Source: Malus domestica
Lineage: Eukaryota; Streptophyta; Magnoliopsida; Rosales; Rosaceae
Length of the DNA stretch: 64,000 nt
Assembly (NCBI RefSeq): GCF_042453785.1
Contig: NC_091664.1
Coordinates: forward strand, 29,498,501-29,562,500
Direction: 5' to 3'
Part shown: positions 26,801 to 38,476 of the stretch, one piece after another
Layout of the letters: each line of letters starts with the position of its first letter
Numbering within the stretch: the stretch's first letter is position 1
Notes under the pieces: model-generated
What the model saw: only the letters and a program-made list of their open reading frames with translations
Database searches by the model: none
What the model was told of the DNA's origin: nothing
Program-made: the position numbers and the translations under genes

Positions 26801-29800
26801 GCCCACTCGTAACCAAATTGCCTGTCAATAAAGGGGGGAAAATTCTTTAAAAAACCTGCTTATACAATGTTATCATGATCGATAACTGCACATATATCTA
26901 CTCTCTTTTTTAATAAGAACTGAATATACATACATACATATATATATATATATATGAAATTGAAAAATAGGAAACCAACACAATCAACAATAATTTCTAA
27001 AATCCCTAAAACTGCAAACACCACTTAGAAAGATCAACTTAAGCTCCTAATGAAACATTATACTAGCTTCAAATCAGCACATACAGATCCACCTGCAGCA
27101 AGAGCTGTCAGGTCTTCAAGCAGACGAAGTCCAAGCTTTCCAGCTTTAGTTAAGGTCTCCCTCATCAATGCTGACCGTCCAGAAAGAGATTTATCCAATG
27201 ACCTGTTGATGTTTGGATTTATTAAAAGAGGTCGAATACGGAAATCAAATGTGAGACCATGCCAGTAAGCAGGTCTATGACCCTACATCTACAAACTGCC
27301 CCTTTCCAACCATTACCATTCTAGATGGGAGATATGGAGAAAGTACACTTTGCAGACATCACTTAAAGCAATTGCTAAAAACATAAATGAGAGTCATTGA
27401 TGCGAAAAAAAGTTGCAGAGCAGTAAGCATTTACAAATATTACATACTCTGAAAGATTGATACTGGAACTAACATCGCCACTAACTAGACTGGTGCGAGA
27501 GATGTAACCTCCAGAACTTAGCTTGCCAGCAGGAAGAGTCTCAGCGCAAATCACATGATCAAAAATCAGTGCTACGGCTTGCCTGAAAGTAGCTGCAGCA
27601 GTACTGGAAATCTTCCATGTTAAAAGATATCTCAGATTGAAAAGTGGGATAAAATACATGCAATTAAAAGAAGAAATCAAGAGAATAATAAAAGAAAACA
27701 AGTCATAAATCAACCAGCAAGTAATAGCATCCAATAATAATTAACTTACTTCCGTACGCTATCCGAGGACCGGTTGTTTTCAAGCAGCCGAAGGCAGATA
27801 CCAAGAGCTTGAGCCATATTGTCCTGCATATTATAAAACAATCAAGAATACAATATGCACCACCACTATTCAAAACAGAAGATAATAACAATTCAATAAC
27901 AAAATGGAAAATAAAGCTGAGGTAATGGAAGAAGTGAAGTATTTTTCTAATAATATGGCCAGAAATATCTCTCAGTGCCCATTCATTGTATGCATTACCA
28001 AATCCAGTAGAAAATTTCAAACTACAAACTATTTCGAGTAAGTACATGGACCAACACCCAATGAGACGTTAGTAAGTAGTAGTAAGTACTCAAGGAGAAA
28101 TTAGTAATGTGGAATGACTTTTCTCATTCCTGTGAGTTATAGAGTTAGTTATCCTTTATCATCCCTGGTATTACTCCTCTCTATGAGATGTGGGATCGAT
28201 CCGCCCTTCCTGTTTCTACATCTTTTTGGATGATAAGACATGCCTATCCATGTTTTCTCCAGTTGCTGACAGAATGGTATGAACAAATAAAAGTCATTGG
28301 ATTTGGTAGTCTCCATTGACTTCTCTCTTTTCCCCTTTGCATATGTTCCTAAATGGGTGTGCGCCCCCAAGGGCCGGCCTCCCACTCCCTTATGCAGCAT
28401 TTATTAGCTTGGCTGAGTTGGGTGGATCATGCAAGAAGTCTCTCTCGACTCTCCTGCTGTCTCTACAATTTTGTAGAATATATGAAGTCTCATTTATGGA
28501 TTCATCTGGTGGCCAAGCCCTCGTACACTTTTTCTACCTAAAGATTTGTCTCAGACGCTTCGATCACTGAATTAGACCCTAGCACATGTGTTTAAGTTTG
28601 CTGATTCCTCTCAATGAAATTTGCCATGTTGCACTAAGTTACTTACGGGTAATGGATGTATGCATGCAATCCGGGAACACTTTGGGGTGAACACCCATCC
28701 GAACAAGTAGGGTCAATAGTTCAGGCAAGTAGTAAGAAGCAGGAAGCATATGAAGCAGCAGTAGGAGCAAGAGCGGTCCGCAAAGCAGCTGGTTGAAGCA
28801 TGGCAAGGGGAGAATACTTTTTTTGAATGTTGAATGGGAACTGGGAAAGGAACTGCTAATGGCAGATCTGGATGAGATGATTGTATATCAGATTATATAA
28901 CCCTACTTTTTTCACTGGCATGTCTGATATTATAATTATTGCATAATGACTTCGCTGGTAAGTATTTTGAGTAACCAGGATGAGCGTGTGCATTCCCAAG
29001 TAAGGTGGATTTGACTATGTTTAAATTTCAAATTAAAGCATGCCATTTGTTATTACTTCCACACTAGCAAATATTGCATGGTATATTAAAAAGCTTGGCT
29101 TGCACATCACATTTAACATTTTTTTCCTTACTGTCCCACTGAGTCAATCTACTTCAAAGGATAAAGTAAGCTACAGTATATCCTATGAACTACTGCCCCA
29201 GCATAGGATGAAAACCCCGCTCGTATTAGTAAGACATAATTATGTAACAACTGCTTCTTACCTCAGTCTCGGGATGTAAAGGTGACTGCAATATGATTAA
29301 CACAGTCTGCAGGGTCTTAAGTTGAACACTTTCGTCAGCCATTTCTGCATGCTGTGGAAGCAAAAATAATAAATTTAAGATTTAAGGTAATGGGATTAAC
29401 TTAATGAGCAAAAAAAAAAATACTCTTAACATGAACTTACATCCTTCAGTGTAGAAAGAATCTCATTCAGGGCTGACGGAGCCACAGCGTCGTGAGATAT
29501 TAGCTTTTGTAAGCACGAAAGTCCGATAACACTCAGCTTCACAGTTTTAACCTCACAAGCCATCAAAAAGATTCGCAGTATGTCCTCATTCTGCGCAATC
29601 TCACTGGGACTCGACAAATTACGAAGCTGCAAGTTTTACATCAACAAATAAATAGACAAACATTGCTAATTCCATTCAATAATAACCCAAATCCATTACT
29701 TAATAACCTAATTTTACTCCTAACAAAATAATTATCTTCCCTAACTAGCTAACACCAGATACCGTTTCAGCTTCAATTTTGAAAAACAGTAATTAATCAA

Positions 29801-30110
29801 CTCCATTGCTATATTTTCCACAGTAACTATTTCAGCTGCAGCATCCAACAATTACAAAGCCATTAACTTCAGTAACTATTTCAGTAAAGCTTTTAACTTT
29901 CCATTTCCTCTGAGTTAAGCAAGCATTTGAATTTTCACCAATTACATTACACGCATACATTCTCACACATACAAGCATTAATAACAAGAGTTTGGAGACT
30001 CAGACCTTGATAATTGCGTGCTCAGCGCCGTCCTTGACGGCGGGGTAGCGACGGCGGGCTTCGGCGGAAAGCGCGCGAAGATCCGACTCCAAAACCGCCA
30101 TGAAAGCCAT
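14812..30110 (-). CDS. MON2: MON2 homologue, Golgi/endosome scaffold
   Basis: MON2 is a large relative of Sec7-type Arf-GEFs that lacks the GEF domain and in yeast and animals works with Dop1 in endosome-to-Golgi traffic. Forty-four coding exons give 1660 aa. Exons: 30110-30006, 29626-29441, 29351-29262, 27823-27750, 27603-27448, 27202-27085, 26821-26766, 26304-26250, 26131-26075, 25992-25891, 25405-25325, 25203-25151, 24669-24600, 24044-23981, 23448-23300, 23224-23097, 23010-22953, 22746-22649, 22343-22256, 22143-22078, 22001-21942, 21532-21446, 21023-20837, 20696-20653, 20573-20445, 20344-20213, 20102-20050, 19955-19907, 19638-19580, 19450-19311, 19217-19051, 18919-18791, 18708-18623, 18423-18308, 18211-18099, 17861-17738, 17582-17461, 17291-17105, 17027-16802, 16323-15996, 15816-15677, 15510-15386, 15273-15069, 14932-14812. 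The N-terminal DCB-type region starts MAFMAVLESDLRALSAEARR. The tail reads ELGLDRAS to a TAG at 14812. Intron 13 has a GC donor. No frame break was seen. Confidence 0.95.
27824..29261 (-). other. MON2 intron 3, longest intron
   Basis: This 1.4 kb intron interrupts the N-terminal region between exons ending LHPETE and starting DNMAQALG. It contains several short open frames on both strands but no recognisable exon, gene or transposon end. Confidence 0.6.
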
Positions 30111-31155
30111 CGCCGGATAGAGTTCTTCGGCGGAGCAACGGAATTACGGCGTCGTGGATTAGTCAGTGTGAGATCGCGGTCGGAGGATTGAGGAAATGGG
30201 AGAGAAAAGCATCGAGATCGGAGAGCTGAGAGAGGTGCTGGTAATGGCAGTAGTGGATCTTGGCGAGCGAGCGAAAAGAGAGTCGTTCGTTAAGCTGGTG
30301 AGGTTTGGGTACGTTAGGACAAGCGGGAGCTGTTGGACTTGACCAACGAGATGGGCTGCTGGGAATGGTAGTCTTAGCCCATTACTTGAAACGCTTAGGA
30401 GGCCTTTGTTATAAGTACCCAACTCGAATTTTGTTCGTGTAATTAAGGGTTCGTTTGAAGAAAGTTTTTTTGTAAAGCAGTTTTGGACCAGACAATGAGC
30501 AACTTAATTTCGTATCAAATTCGTCATTAACGAGATTCGAACCTAAAACCTCTCACTTACAAGTGAAGAAGAATATCACCAGACCATAATACTGAATGAC
30601 TATTCAATTTGGATTTTGAAGCACTTCCAAGTAGGCCCAAGGAAAGAGAATAGAAATATGTAGCCCTTCCTCTATTCGAAATTTTTTTTGTTCTTGCCAC
30701 CTATCCACATGAATTGTTTAACCAACGTCATCAAAACATGGTACTGTCATAATTTGGTTCTACATAAGAAGCGTCCCAATCTCTCTCCTTCTCTCACTCT
30801 CTCCTCCTTTTTACATCGAATCACCTAGACAAAGGGGTAGGTGAGGGTGGTCATGTTGGGTTGGGGTGCAATGAAGTTATTGTTGGTCTAGTTCAGAGAG
30901 TTCGAGGATACAAGATAAACCATTAAGATGGGAAGTTGACGTCCTAAGACCTAAATGCATTGCGCATTTGTATCTCTTTGAATATTTGTGATTATACTAG
31001 ATGAGCAATGAACTCCAATTCAATGTACATGAAAGCAACAACATTATAAAGACAACATTTATACAATAAGAGGAGAAACGATGAAGTTAAGAATCGATTA
31101 ACTTGTGTGGGAACAAAGTGAGGTGGCAGACAACATATTCAATCAATAGTAGTGA
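30111..31155. other. MON2 upstream region; no gene
   Basis: About the first 200 bases upstream of the MON2 ATG are G/C-rich and likely hold its 5' UTR and promoter. Near 30535-30600 is a dispersed-repeat-like piece (CGAGATTCGAACC followed by CTCTCACTTACAAGTGAAG). Nothing else is recognised. Confidence 0.5.
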
Positions 31156-31206
31156 ATCCCACATCGACCAAGTACGTCAAAGAGTTAAGGAGAAGGGGTA
31201 TAAATA
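31156..31206 (+). promoter_or_regulatory. U1-A snRNA promoter: USE and TATA
   Basis: The plant snRNA upstream element ATCCCACATCG lies at 31156-31166 and TATAAATA at 31199. There are 32 bases between them, and the TATA box begins 31 bases before the predicted RNA start. This wide spacing is the plant Pol II snRNA arrangement, not the closer Pol III one. Confidence 0.85.
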
Positions 31207-31229
31207 AGAAAGGACGAGCACGGAGACAA

Positions 31230-31392
31230 GCACTTACCTGGACAGGGTCTATGGGCGATCAAGAAGGCTCATGGCCTGGGCTGGTGACCTTCATTGCACC
31301 TTGAAGGGGTGCCTGCCTATGGTCTCCTCAACGTAGGAGAGCCAATGTCATAATTTGTTGCCGTGGGGGCTTGCGTTCGCGCAGCCCCTGCC
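31230..31392 (+). ncRNA. U1: U1 spliceosomal RNA, copy A
   Basis: U1 RNA pairs with 5' splice sites at the start of spliceosome assembly. The 5'-splice-site pairing block ACTTACCTG is intact at 31232-31240, but the first two bases are GC rather than AT. The stem-loop I loop GATCAAGAAG (U1-70K site) is at 31257-31266 and stem-loop II carries ATTGCAC (U1A-type site). An Sm-like site AATTTGTTG is at 31352-31360, followed by the terminal hairpin GGGGGCTTGCG..GCAGCCCC. The length of about 163 nt fits plant U1. Confidence 0.88.
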
Positions 31393-31496
31393 CAATTTCA
31401 CGTATAATTGTTAGTAATATTGAATTATTGTTATATTTGAATCGAATGTAGTTATTTAGTTGTGCAATTAAGATGATAGTGTCCCAAACTATGTGG

Positions 31497-31960
31497 TCAT
31501 GAATGCTTTTGGTTGAGTGTGGTCATGAATGCTTTTGGTTGAGTGTGAATTCCACATTGGAGAATGGAAAAACTGTTGAGTGTGAATTCCGCATTGGAGA
31601 ATGGAAAAACCTTACCATGAATTCCGCATTGGAGAACGAAAAAACCGGAGAATGGAAAAACCTTACCATGAATTCCGCATTGGGGAATGGAAAAACGTTA
31701 CCGGTCATGCATGCTTTTGGTTCATAAGAAAGTGTTGAGTGTGAATTTCGCATTAGAGAATGAAAAAACCTTACCATGTGGCCATAATTGCTTTTGGTCC
31801 AGAATGTCATGTTAAGAAAGTGTTGAGTGTGAATCCCGCATCGGAGAACGGAAAGACCTTACCATATGGTCATGCATGCTTTTGGTTCAGAATGTCATGT
31901 CAAGAAAGTGTTGAGTGTGAATCCCGCATCAGAGAACGGAAAGACCTTGCAAATGCTTTA
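31497..31960 (+). repeat. degenerate tandem repeats with GAATCCCGCATCGG core
   Basis: The stretch begins with a perfect 26-bp doublet (GGTCATGAATGC then TTTTGGTTGAGTGT). It continues with five or more copies of a module: GTTGAGTGTGAATYCCGCAT, then TGGAGAATGGAAAAACC, then TTACCATG. Longer units of about 100 bp add GGTCATGCATGCTTTTGGTT. The core GAATCCCGCATCGG resembles the snRNA upstream element but no TATA box or U1 body follows. Confidence 0.75.
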
Positions 31961-32049
31961 AAAGATTGGACTACTACTCATATTTTCAAACGGCTTTATC
32001 ATGGAACTTCAACTTTCTTTACAAAGTGTAATTGATATACACCACGGTC

Positions 32050-32105
32050 TCTAGCTTGGCAGCAATTCGAGCTACTCAACCATCCACAGCCTTGTTGAGA
32101 TAAGG
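32050..32105 (-). pseudogene. DES1-like exon 2 fragment
   Basis: The bases match exon 2 of the three downstream genes with several substitutions. On the minus strand they read as VDG, a stop, then VARIAAKLE. Only about 55 bases of homology remain, with no flanking exon, so this is a scar of another copy or of a rearrangement at the edge of the duplicated block. Confidence 0.75.
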
Positions 32106-32949
32106 AGATCATCAAAGTTTTACTTGTATATCAAGTAATTACCTAATAAAATATGGCAAATTTTATACAAAGCTCATGATCATTTCAACCATTCAATACA
32201 AAATTAAATAGTTGAAATAAAAACCCAAATAATTGACAATCAAACAGCAAGTACCAAGAAAATCTAACATTGCACTAGTGAGAACTCCTTTTTCTTTTAA
32301 CTTTCTATTCATTTTTAGTCAAACACAGATTTGCATGCTGCATGCTTGTAATTCTTTTTGCTTCTTGGCGGTCGACTGGAGAAATTGTTGGGTGTAACTG
32401 CGGTATATCTCCGTTTCACTCTCTCTCGTCACGTAACTCAAGGAGGAACATTTTTCACTTTTTCACAAATTTCTTGGAACACCAATACCTTTGTCATATA
32501 TTATCGAAGAGGAACAGCTCGGTCCTCATATATACTCCGAAATCTCATACATAATTTTTCTTTTTGCATAGCAACCCGGTTCGCTGTACATGAACACTGT
32601 TATTGCATTTACCTAAATATCTGTCTTCTGGTTCTGGTTCAAGAAAAATTCCATATTCTGAGCACAGAACTAACACAAATCGAAAAGACGATATAAGAAT
32701 CGGATGTTGTAACACAGCGCTTGAGCCTTGGTTTCGCTCATTCCCCTTGAATCATATGGTACATGGATGCTCTACTGATGCTATCAAGAAGATAGCCATA
32801 AACCAGAGTTTATTAGTTCATCGGTAAGGTAAAAGGTCGTAATAATCTTATATAAGGTCCCAGAAACATTTTCATTTCAAACTGGAGCAAAGTTTTCGCG
32901 TTATTTCAAGGAGCTAGGAAACTAAGAAAAGGCCGATTCAGCAACACTT

Positions 32950-35666
32950 TCAGTAAATTCTCAAGTTTTCCGCCTCATGCCTAACGGAATCAAAGAGTGC
33001 AGAAGACAGATAACGCTCTCCAAAACTGGGGAACACAGCCTTCACAAGTAACAAATCAATGGAATAAGTTCCTGGTCAAGTTTAAGCGAAGAAATCAATG
33101 GAGTGTCTGTTTGAAAGAATTGCATTTGATTACGAATTTACAATTCCAAGTCAGGTTTAAGCGAAGAAATAGTATAAGCTAAAGGGTCAGTGCAAAATCA
33201 GACTTACAACAATGAGTTTTCCTGCATTTTCCGGCCTCTTAGCCAACTTTATTGCAGCAGTAGCCGCGGCACCAGATGAAATCCCCACCTGCAATGTTAA
33301 TTTGCTCTCACAATCAGCCCCGTAAATGGAAAAATGATGAATGCGTGCAACAAGAGGAGTCTCAAATTTCTCGTCTAACAAACTAATGGACAGTAACAAA
33401 CTCCTAGCACTGATACAAAAGTGAAAGTGATGCTAACTCATTGATACCATACCAGAAGACCTTCTTTCAGGGCAAGCTGCTTCGCGGTGTCAATTGCTTC
33501 CTCACTTGTTACCTAAATGTTACATAAACATCAGCAGTCGTTAACGAGAAATTCGTGCTTGTATTAGAGTTGTTGGCACCAAAATGAAATAAGAACTTAT
33601 AGAACTGAAATGCAATAAAATGAGCTGAACTCTTACTTCAATAACTTCGTCAAGCAAGTTAATGTCAAGAACTACAGGTAGGATACCAGCACCAATTCCT
33701 TGGATCAGATGCTTCCCTTTGACACGAGCGAGACATATTACAAATCCACATATGCATCAGTCAATATAGGAGGACAAAATCTCAAATACTATGGAACGGT
33801 AATTTCATACTACAGAAACTGAACCACAGATGGGCCACTTAAACGAATCAAACTATAATGCAATACTTTGCAAATTGTTTAACATTCTAACGACGAAGAA
33901 ACATTACTCATGTTTTGCTCTATTCTGCAAGACAAAAAGCTAACCCGAAAAACCTAGCATCCTCTTCACGTTCTGTTGTAATATGTTCTACAAGAAAAAG
34001 AATTCACGAGCAAAGAAAGCAATAGTGCAGAGAGCCGGAGACGAGGAAAACACCAGCATTATAGTAACTCACCAGCTTGGCCACCGTTCAAGACTGGGCT
34101 TTCGGCTGGTTCTACACCGTACACCTACACAAAAGAAAATGCTTATTACCAACTTTTCTCCTCACATACTCATGTCATATTCGTATATATAATACAAACA
34201 TACAAAATTCAACCTTAATCTCTGGATTCTGCTCTTTAAGGAATGTCCCTGCACCGGCAACTGTACCCCCAGTCCCTATTCCCGAAACCAGGGCATCAAC
34301 CTTCCCTCCTGTGTCTCTCCATATCTCCGGGCCAGTGGTTTCATAATGAATCTACACCAACGGTCACATAACGATTCATAAACTCTCTCAACCATCTAGA
34401 CATGTCACAGTTGCTCCAAAAGTTACCTTCGGATTGGCAGGATTTTCAAATTGGCCAAGTAAATAACCATTAGGCGTGTTACTCAATAACTCCTCGGCTT
34501 TATCGAAGACTCCCTTAGTACCCTTGGCAGGATCTGTGAGGTACACCTCAGCCCCGAAAGCTAGGAGCACAATTCTTCTCTCAATACTCATTGAAGATGG
34601 CATGGTTACCTTAACCTTGTAGCCCCTGCTTGCTGCAATGAATGCCAATCCAATGCCGGTGTTGCCACCCGTGGCCTCAATGAGAACAGTCTTCAGTTCC
34701 CGAAGATCATGCATGTTAAGAACCAAGGGAAGTTAGTTCGTTGAAACATGAAACACGCCACATTCTCGATCATGTAAATGGAAACTCCCTTACATGGTCA
34801 AACTTGTTATCCTCAAAAGAACAGAAACAAAAGAGAAAATTTATGTATAGATTTTGTTAGCGGAATTCTACTTGAAAATATTTTGGATACAGAGAAAAGT
34901 GATCCAGCCACAGCAGTAAGAACAATGGCGGGGTGGGGCTGGAGCGAGGCTCATTCCTTATAAGTATTAACCATATCGAACGATGATTAAACTTGTAAAA
35001 TCTCCATTACATGCTGAAAAAACATCTACAGATATGGAAAAGATTTATAGCTAACCTTCCCTGGCGTAATTAGACCCTTATCCTCGGCGTCCTTGATCAT
35101 ACTATATGCAATCCTGCATATACAAATTTAAGATGAAAACGCGTATATCAATCTTGAGTTTTGATTTGCTGTCGTACTAGGAAAACGAAAACCAATATTC
35201 CCAAGGAAAAAGTGCAAAGAATATGCCTGTCTTTTACACTTGAGCAGGGCTCCATTGACTCTAGCTTGGCAGCAATTCGTGCTACGCAACCATCCACGAC
35301 ATTGTTGAGATATACCAACGGGGTGTTTCCAATCAGCTGCAAGAACCAAGAGTACAACGAGAGCGCATCGTAAGCCAAATCAACATATAAAAACAAAGAA
35401 AACTAATGAAAATGATTTGAAAACTTTGAGTTTTAACGAAAATGACAAAATAAAAGGTAAAGTGAATAGTACCAGGATAGGATTGACTTTTTAGTGTAAA
35501 AATGTGGTTTTTCGTTAAAATGAATAGTACCGGGAGCTTTACGTTAAAGTTACCTAAAAACAAAGGAAAACTAAAAACAAATCAAAATCAAAATTGAATG
35601 CTTGACTTTTGTGAAGAGAAATCTTACTTCGGTGACATCGTTCTTGATGGCAAATTTGACTTCCAT
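32950..35666 (-). CDS. DES1-like: cysteine synthase-like / L-cysteine desulfhydrase, copy 1
   Basis: This encodes a PLP enzyme of the O-acetylserine(thiol)lyase family, expected in the cytosol because no transit peptide is visible. Ten exons: 35666-35628, 35336-35227, 35113-35056, 34690-34427, 34351-34214, 34124-34073, 33716-33637, 33512-33453, 33288-33208, 33039-32950, joining to 323 aa. Lys48 in PCSSVKDR is the PLP Schiff-base lysine. GIGTGGT binds the PLP phosphate. The substrate loop is EATGGNTG (74-81). The start IKNDVTELIGNTP, this TGGNTG loop, HLIQGIG and the end SVRHEAENL resemble the Arabidopsis DES1/CS-like branch more than classical OAS-TL (EPTSGNTG, PHKIQG). DES1 degrades cysteine to sulfide. 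Intron 2 has a GC donor. An acceptor just upstream of the ATG (TTTCACAG) implies a 5'-UTR intron. Confidence 0.92.
35396..35555 (+). mobile_element. MITE, TAACGAAA-TIR family, in intron 1
   Basis: This full-length-looking copy sits in intron 1 of DES1-like copy 1. Orthologous copies lie in the same intron of copy 2 (47352-47490) and, reduced, copy 3 (53684-53730), so it inserted before the duplications. Confidence 0.8.
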
Positions 35667-36277
35667 ATTTATCTTGTGTTGCAGCAAGCTGTGAAAGAAG
35701 GGAAAACAGATTCAAACGTTCAACAAAACAAAAGCAACCAGAAAACCCGAAAACGCTTAATCTTTTCATCCTCTTAGAAAATCACTTGAAATAGTCAACA
35801 GAATCAAAACCAGAAGACCCCAAAATATGCAGAAAATAAATAGAGAACAAACAAAAATATCAAGTATTTAACAAGAATGTTTCACAAAAGAACACCAAAA
35901 GCTCTCAACCCAAATTTTGAAGAACCAATAATTATTAAAAAAAAATTATGAAAAAAAATCATTTAACTACCATAAACAGAGCAAAAAGAACAGAATAATA
36001 ATTCTGGAATTTGTCCAATATTTTGTTAGTGTTCGAGTGAGCTATGCAACTGTGAGCTATGACTACACAGATTTCCTCAGAGAATAGAAGAAATTACAGT
36101 ACGAAAATGGAAGAGATGATAGTAGAGGGGGAGAGAGAACAGAGAACATGACTCTGAATATTCTTCACACATTTACCATTTCATTTGTCTGAGAGAGGAA
36201 GGGAATTCCGCTCACTTCTAAACCGTTGCACTCTTTCGCAGTATTCCGCTCACTAGATCCCACCCATTTATTTTTAC

Positions 36278-36435
36278 GGAATTGGATCCCCTCCGAGGCA
36301 ACTCCTCGGATCCTCGGGATCCTCTAACGTGGGCCGTTTAGAAACAAAGAGTCCCTCTAAAATCATAATAATTGTAACCGTTGGATTTCCACGTTAGTGG
36401 ATCCCGAAGATTTACCTCGGAGGGGATCCAATTCC
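36278..36435. mobile_element. foldback MITE, GGAATTGGATCC family
   Basis: The ends are inverted: GGAATTGGATCCCCTCCGAG at the left and the matching GAGGGGATCCAATTCC at the right. A perfect 9-bp target duplication TATTTTTAC flanks it (36269-36277 and 36436-36444). The same family lies at 49875-50162. The 9-bp duplication suggests Mutator-type mobilisation. Confidence 0.85.
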
Positions 36436-36939
36436 TATTTTTACTATACCACCTGTCAATCTACCTCAAACATTCCTACGAATGCAACACCTGCTCTTCT
36501 CACTTCATGCAAACTGACAGCACCACCTTCCATTTCATCCTTCTCATCACTTCAGCAATCATTACGAGTGCTTATTGTGAACTCTATTGTGATGATCGTA
36601 TGCAGCTACTAACTTATACGTGTTGCATGCTTAATCCCTGCATTTGACACCTGCACCTACAATTTGATGACTCTTATACTTGGCAACCCGTGTTCATGAC
36701 AGCTCCAACTTAAGTGCAACACGTCTTGCATGTAGCTGTCAATATCCTAGATGATTTCTTACATTCTATTGCCACCACTTCATTGAAAGGCTTAGTCATG
36801 CATTTAACATTAATTATAGCCGACTCCAATCCCCAATAAATAGGAGCAAAGGCTCCATTCTTTTGAAACCACAGAAGCATGCAATGCATGCATTACGTAG
36901 GGGTGATGTACATTAGTATATATCTATGTATATATATGT

Positions 36940-36975
36940 ATGTACGTGTGTGTATATATATTATATAGGTATAGA
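36940..36975. repeat. TA/TG-rich microsatellite
   Basis: A mixed TATA/TGTG simple repeat lies in the unit 1-specific segment. Similar simple repeats occur at about 24785-24805, 26930-26955 and 41000-41028. Confidence 0.7.
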
Positions 36976-38476
36976 GAGAGATAGCGAGCTAGGGTTTGAG
37001 GTATTTGGAGATGTTGGTTGAGTTGTCTTGCCAAGGTTTAGATTATTAAGGTGAGTGGTTTATGTAATATGTTTAAAACATTCTTATTTTCTGATAAATG
37101 AAAACCATGAGATATCATGGGTTTTGAGCTATTTTTAAATGAATATGACTCTGAATATTCTTCACACATTCACCATTTCATTTATCTGAGAGATGAAGGG
37201 AATTCCACTCACTTCTAATCGTTGCACTCTTTTGGTAGTATTCAAATTACATCAAAACAATCTCAGCCTTCCATTTTACACCATATGAGATGAAAACACA
37301 TGTTTACTTACTTACTTAAGACCTATGAGACTTAAACAAATAAGCATACAATCAATTTAGCTAAACATCCTAGCAATATGAGCTGGAAATGCAACTGCCA
37401 CATCCGATCATAATTTAACATATTGAGCAGCAGATTTTCAAGATTTCAAGCAATATATTTTGCACCCAAATGCTAATAAGCAATGAACAATTCAATTATG
37501 TCATTAAATATTAATAAATCATGTGAAACTCGAAATAAATACCAACCTTATCTTTTGCAGGCAGAGATATAGAAGAAAGAAAGAAAATTGTATTGGAATT
37601 TTTTGGAAAATGGCTCCTTGCACTTCCATAAAGGCACTTCTGCGTTTATTTATTGGAGTGTGATTCTCTCCCTCTTTTGTTCACCTTCCTTCATTCTCCT
37701 CCTATTTAAACGGTTACAATTAAGCTACGTTAATATTTTATATTATTTTTTTATAAAAATAAAAAGACAAAATAGATAATGTAAGAGGACGGGATGGAAG
37801 ATGATGGAAAGAGGAGGAGAGAGAATCATACTCCTTATTTATTGACTTATTTATTTATTCGTTTGTTGGTTAAGTTTCACGAAGGTTGTCCCGCTTGCCT
37901 TGTTCTGTTTCGTTTAAGGAACATTTCTTCCTCTGTAGGTATATTTTAATCTTGAAAGTGACAAGAATTTTCATTAAGTGCATAATTGACTATTGTTAAC
38001 TACTTCAGCTACAAGTCTCTTGTTTGTTCAGTATTTTTTAAGTGGTCTCTAACGTGAAATAAGAGCGAAAAATAGAGGGAAGCAGAAGAAGTAAAAGGAA
38101 AAAATCACCAGATCAACTTAATAGGAAGCGTGTGTGTAATGCGTGTTAATCAATTAAACTACAAGTCTCTTATTCGTTGGATAATAATTCAAGCTAACAT
38201 CCAATTGTTGACCCAAGAGTGTAAAACAATGGGAAATTTGAACAAAGTACGGAGGGAAAAGAAGAAAGTGGAAGAAAAAAAAGTTACCAGGGCAGCTTGA
38301 GGGGACAGAAACTTGTCATGTTTACTAGGATAAGAAAAAACTTATATGATAAGCCCAAATTAGAGTGTGTGGTCCAGGGGAGCACGTGCTGAGAAAACAC
38401 ACTAATGCTTGCAAATTGCAGAGTTTAATACACTACTGACAAAGAAGATATGGTCGAATTAGATACGATCAAATTA

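Larger units (their letters stand above)
36017..37426. other. segment present only in unit 1; putative DES1-like promoter
   Basis: Units 2 and 3 run straight from GTCCAATATTT into AGCAGCA, while unit 1 has about 1.4 kb between these points. On the minus strand the part near 36020-36250 has CT-rich tracts and a TTCTTCTATTCTCTGAG stretch that would suit a promoter and non-coding first exon of copy 1. It includes a 158-bp foldback MITE and a roughly 100-bp direct repeat (36143-36246 and 37137-37240, both containing CTGAATATTCTTCACACAT). Confidence 0.6.

Noticed and set aside
31497-31960. CRISPR-like array
   Set aside because: Units are degenerate, spacers are not unique and the genome is a plant. 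It is an ordinary tandem repeat.
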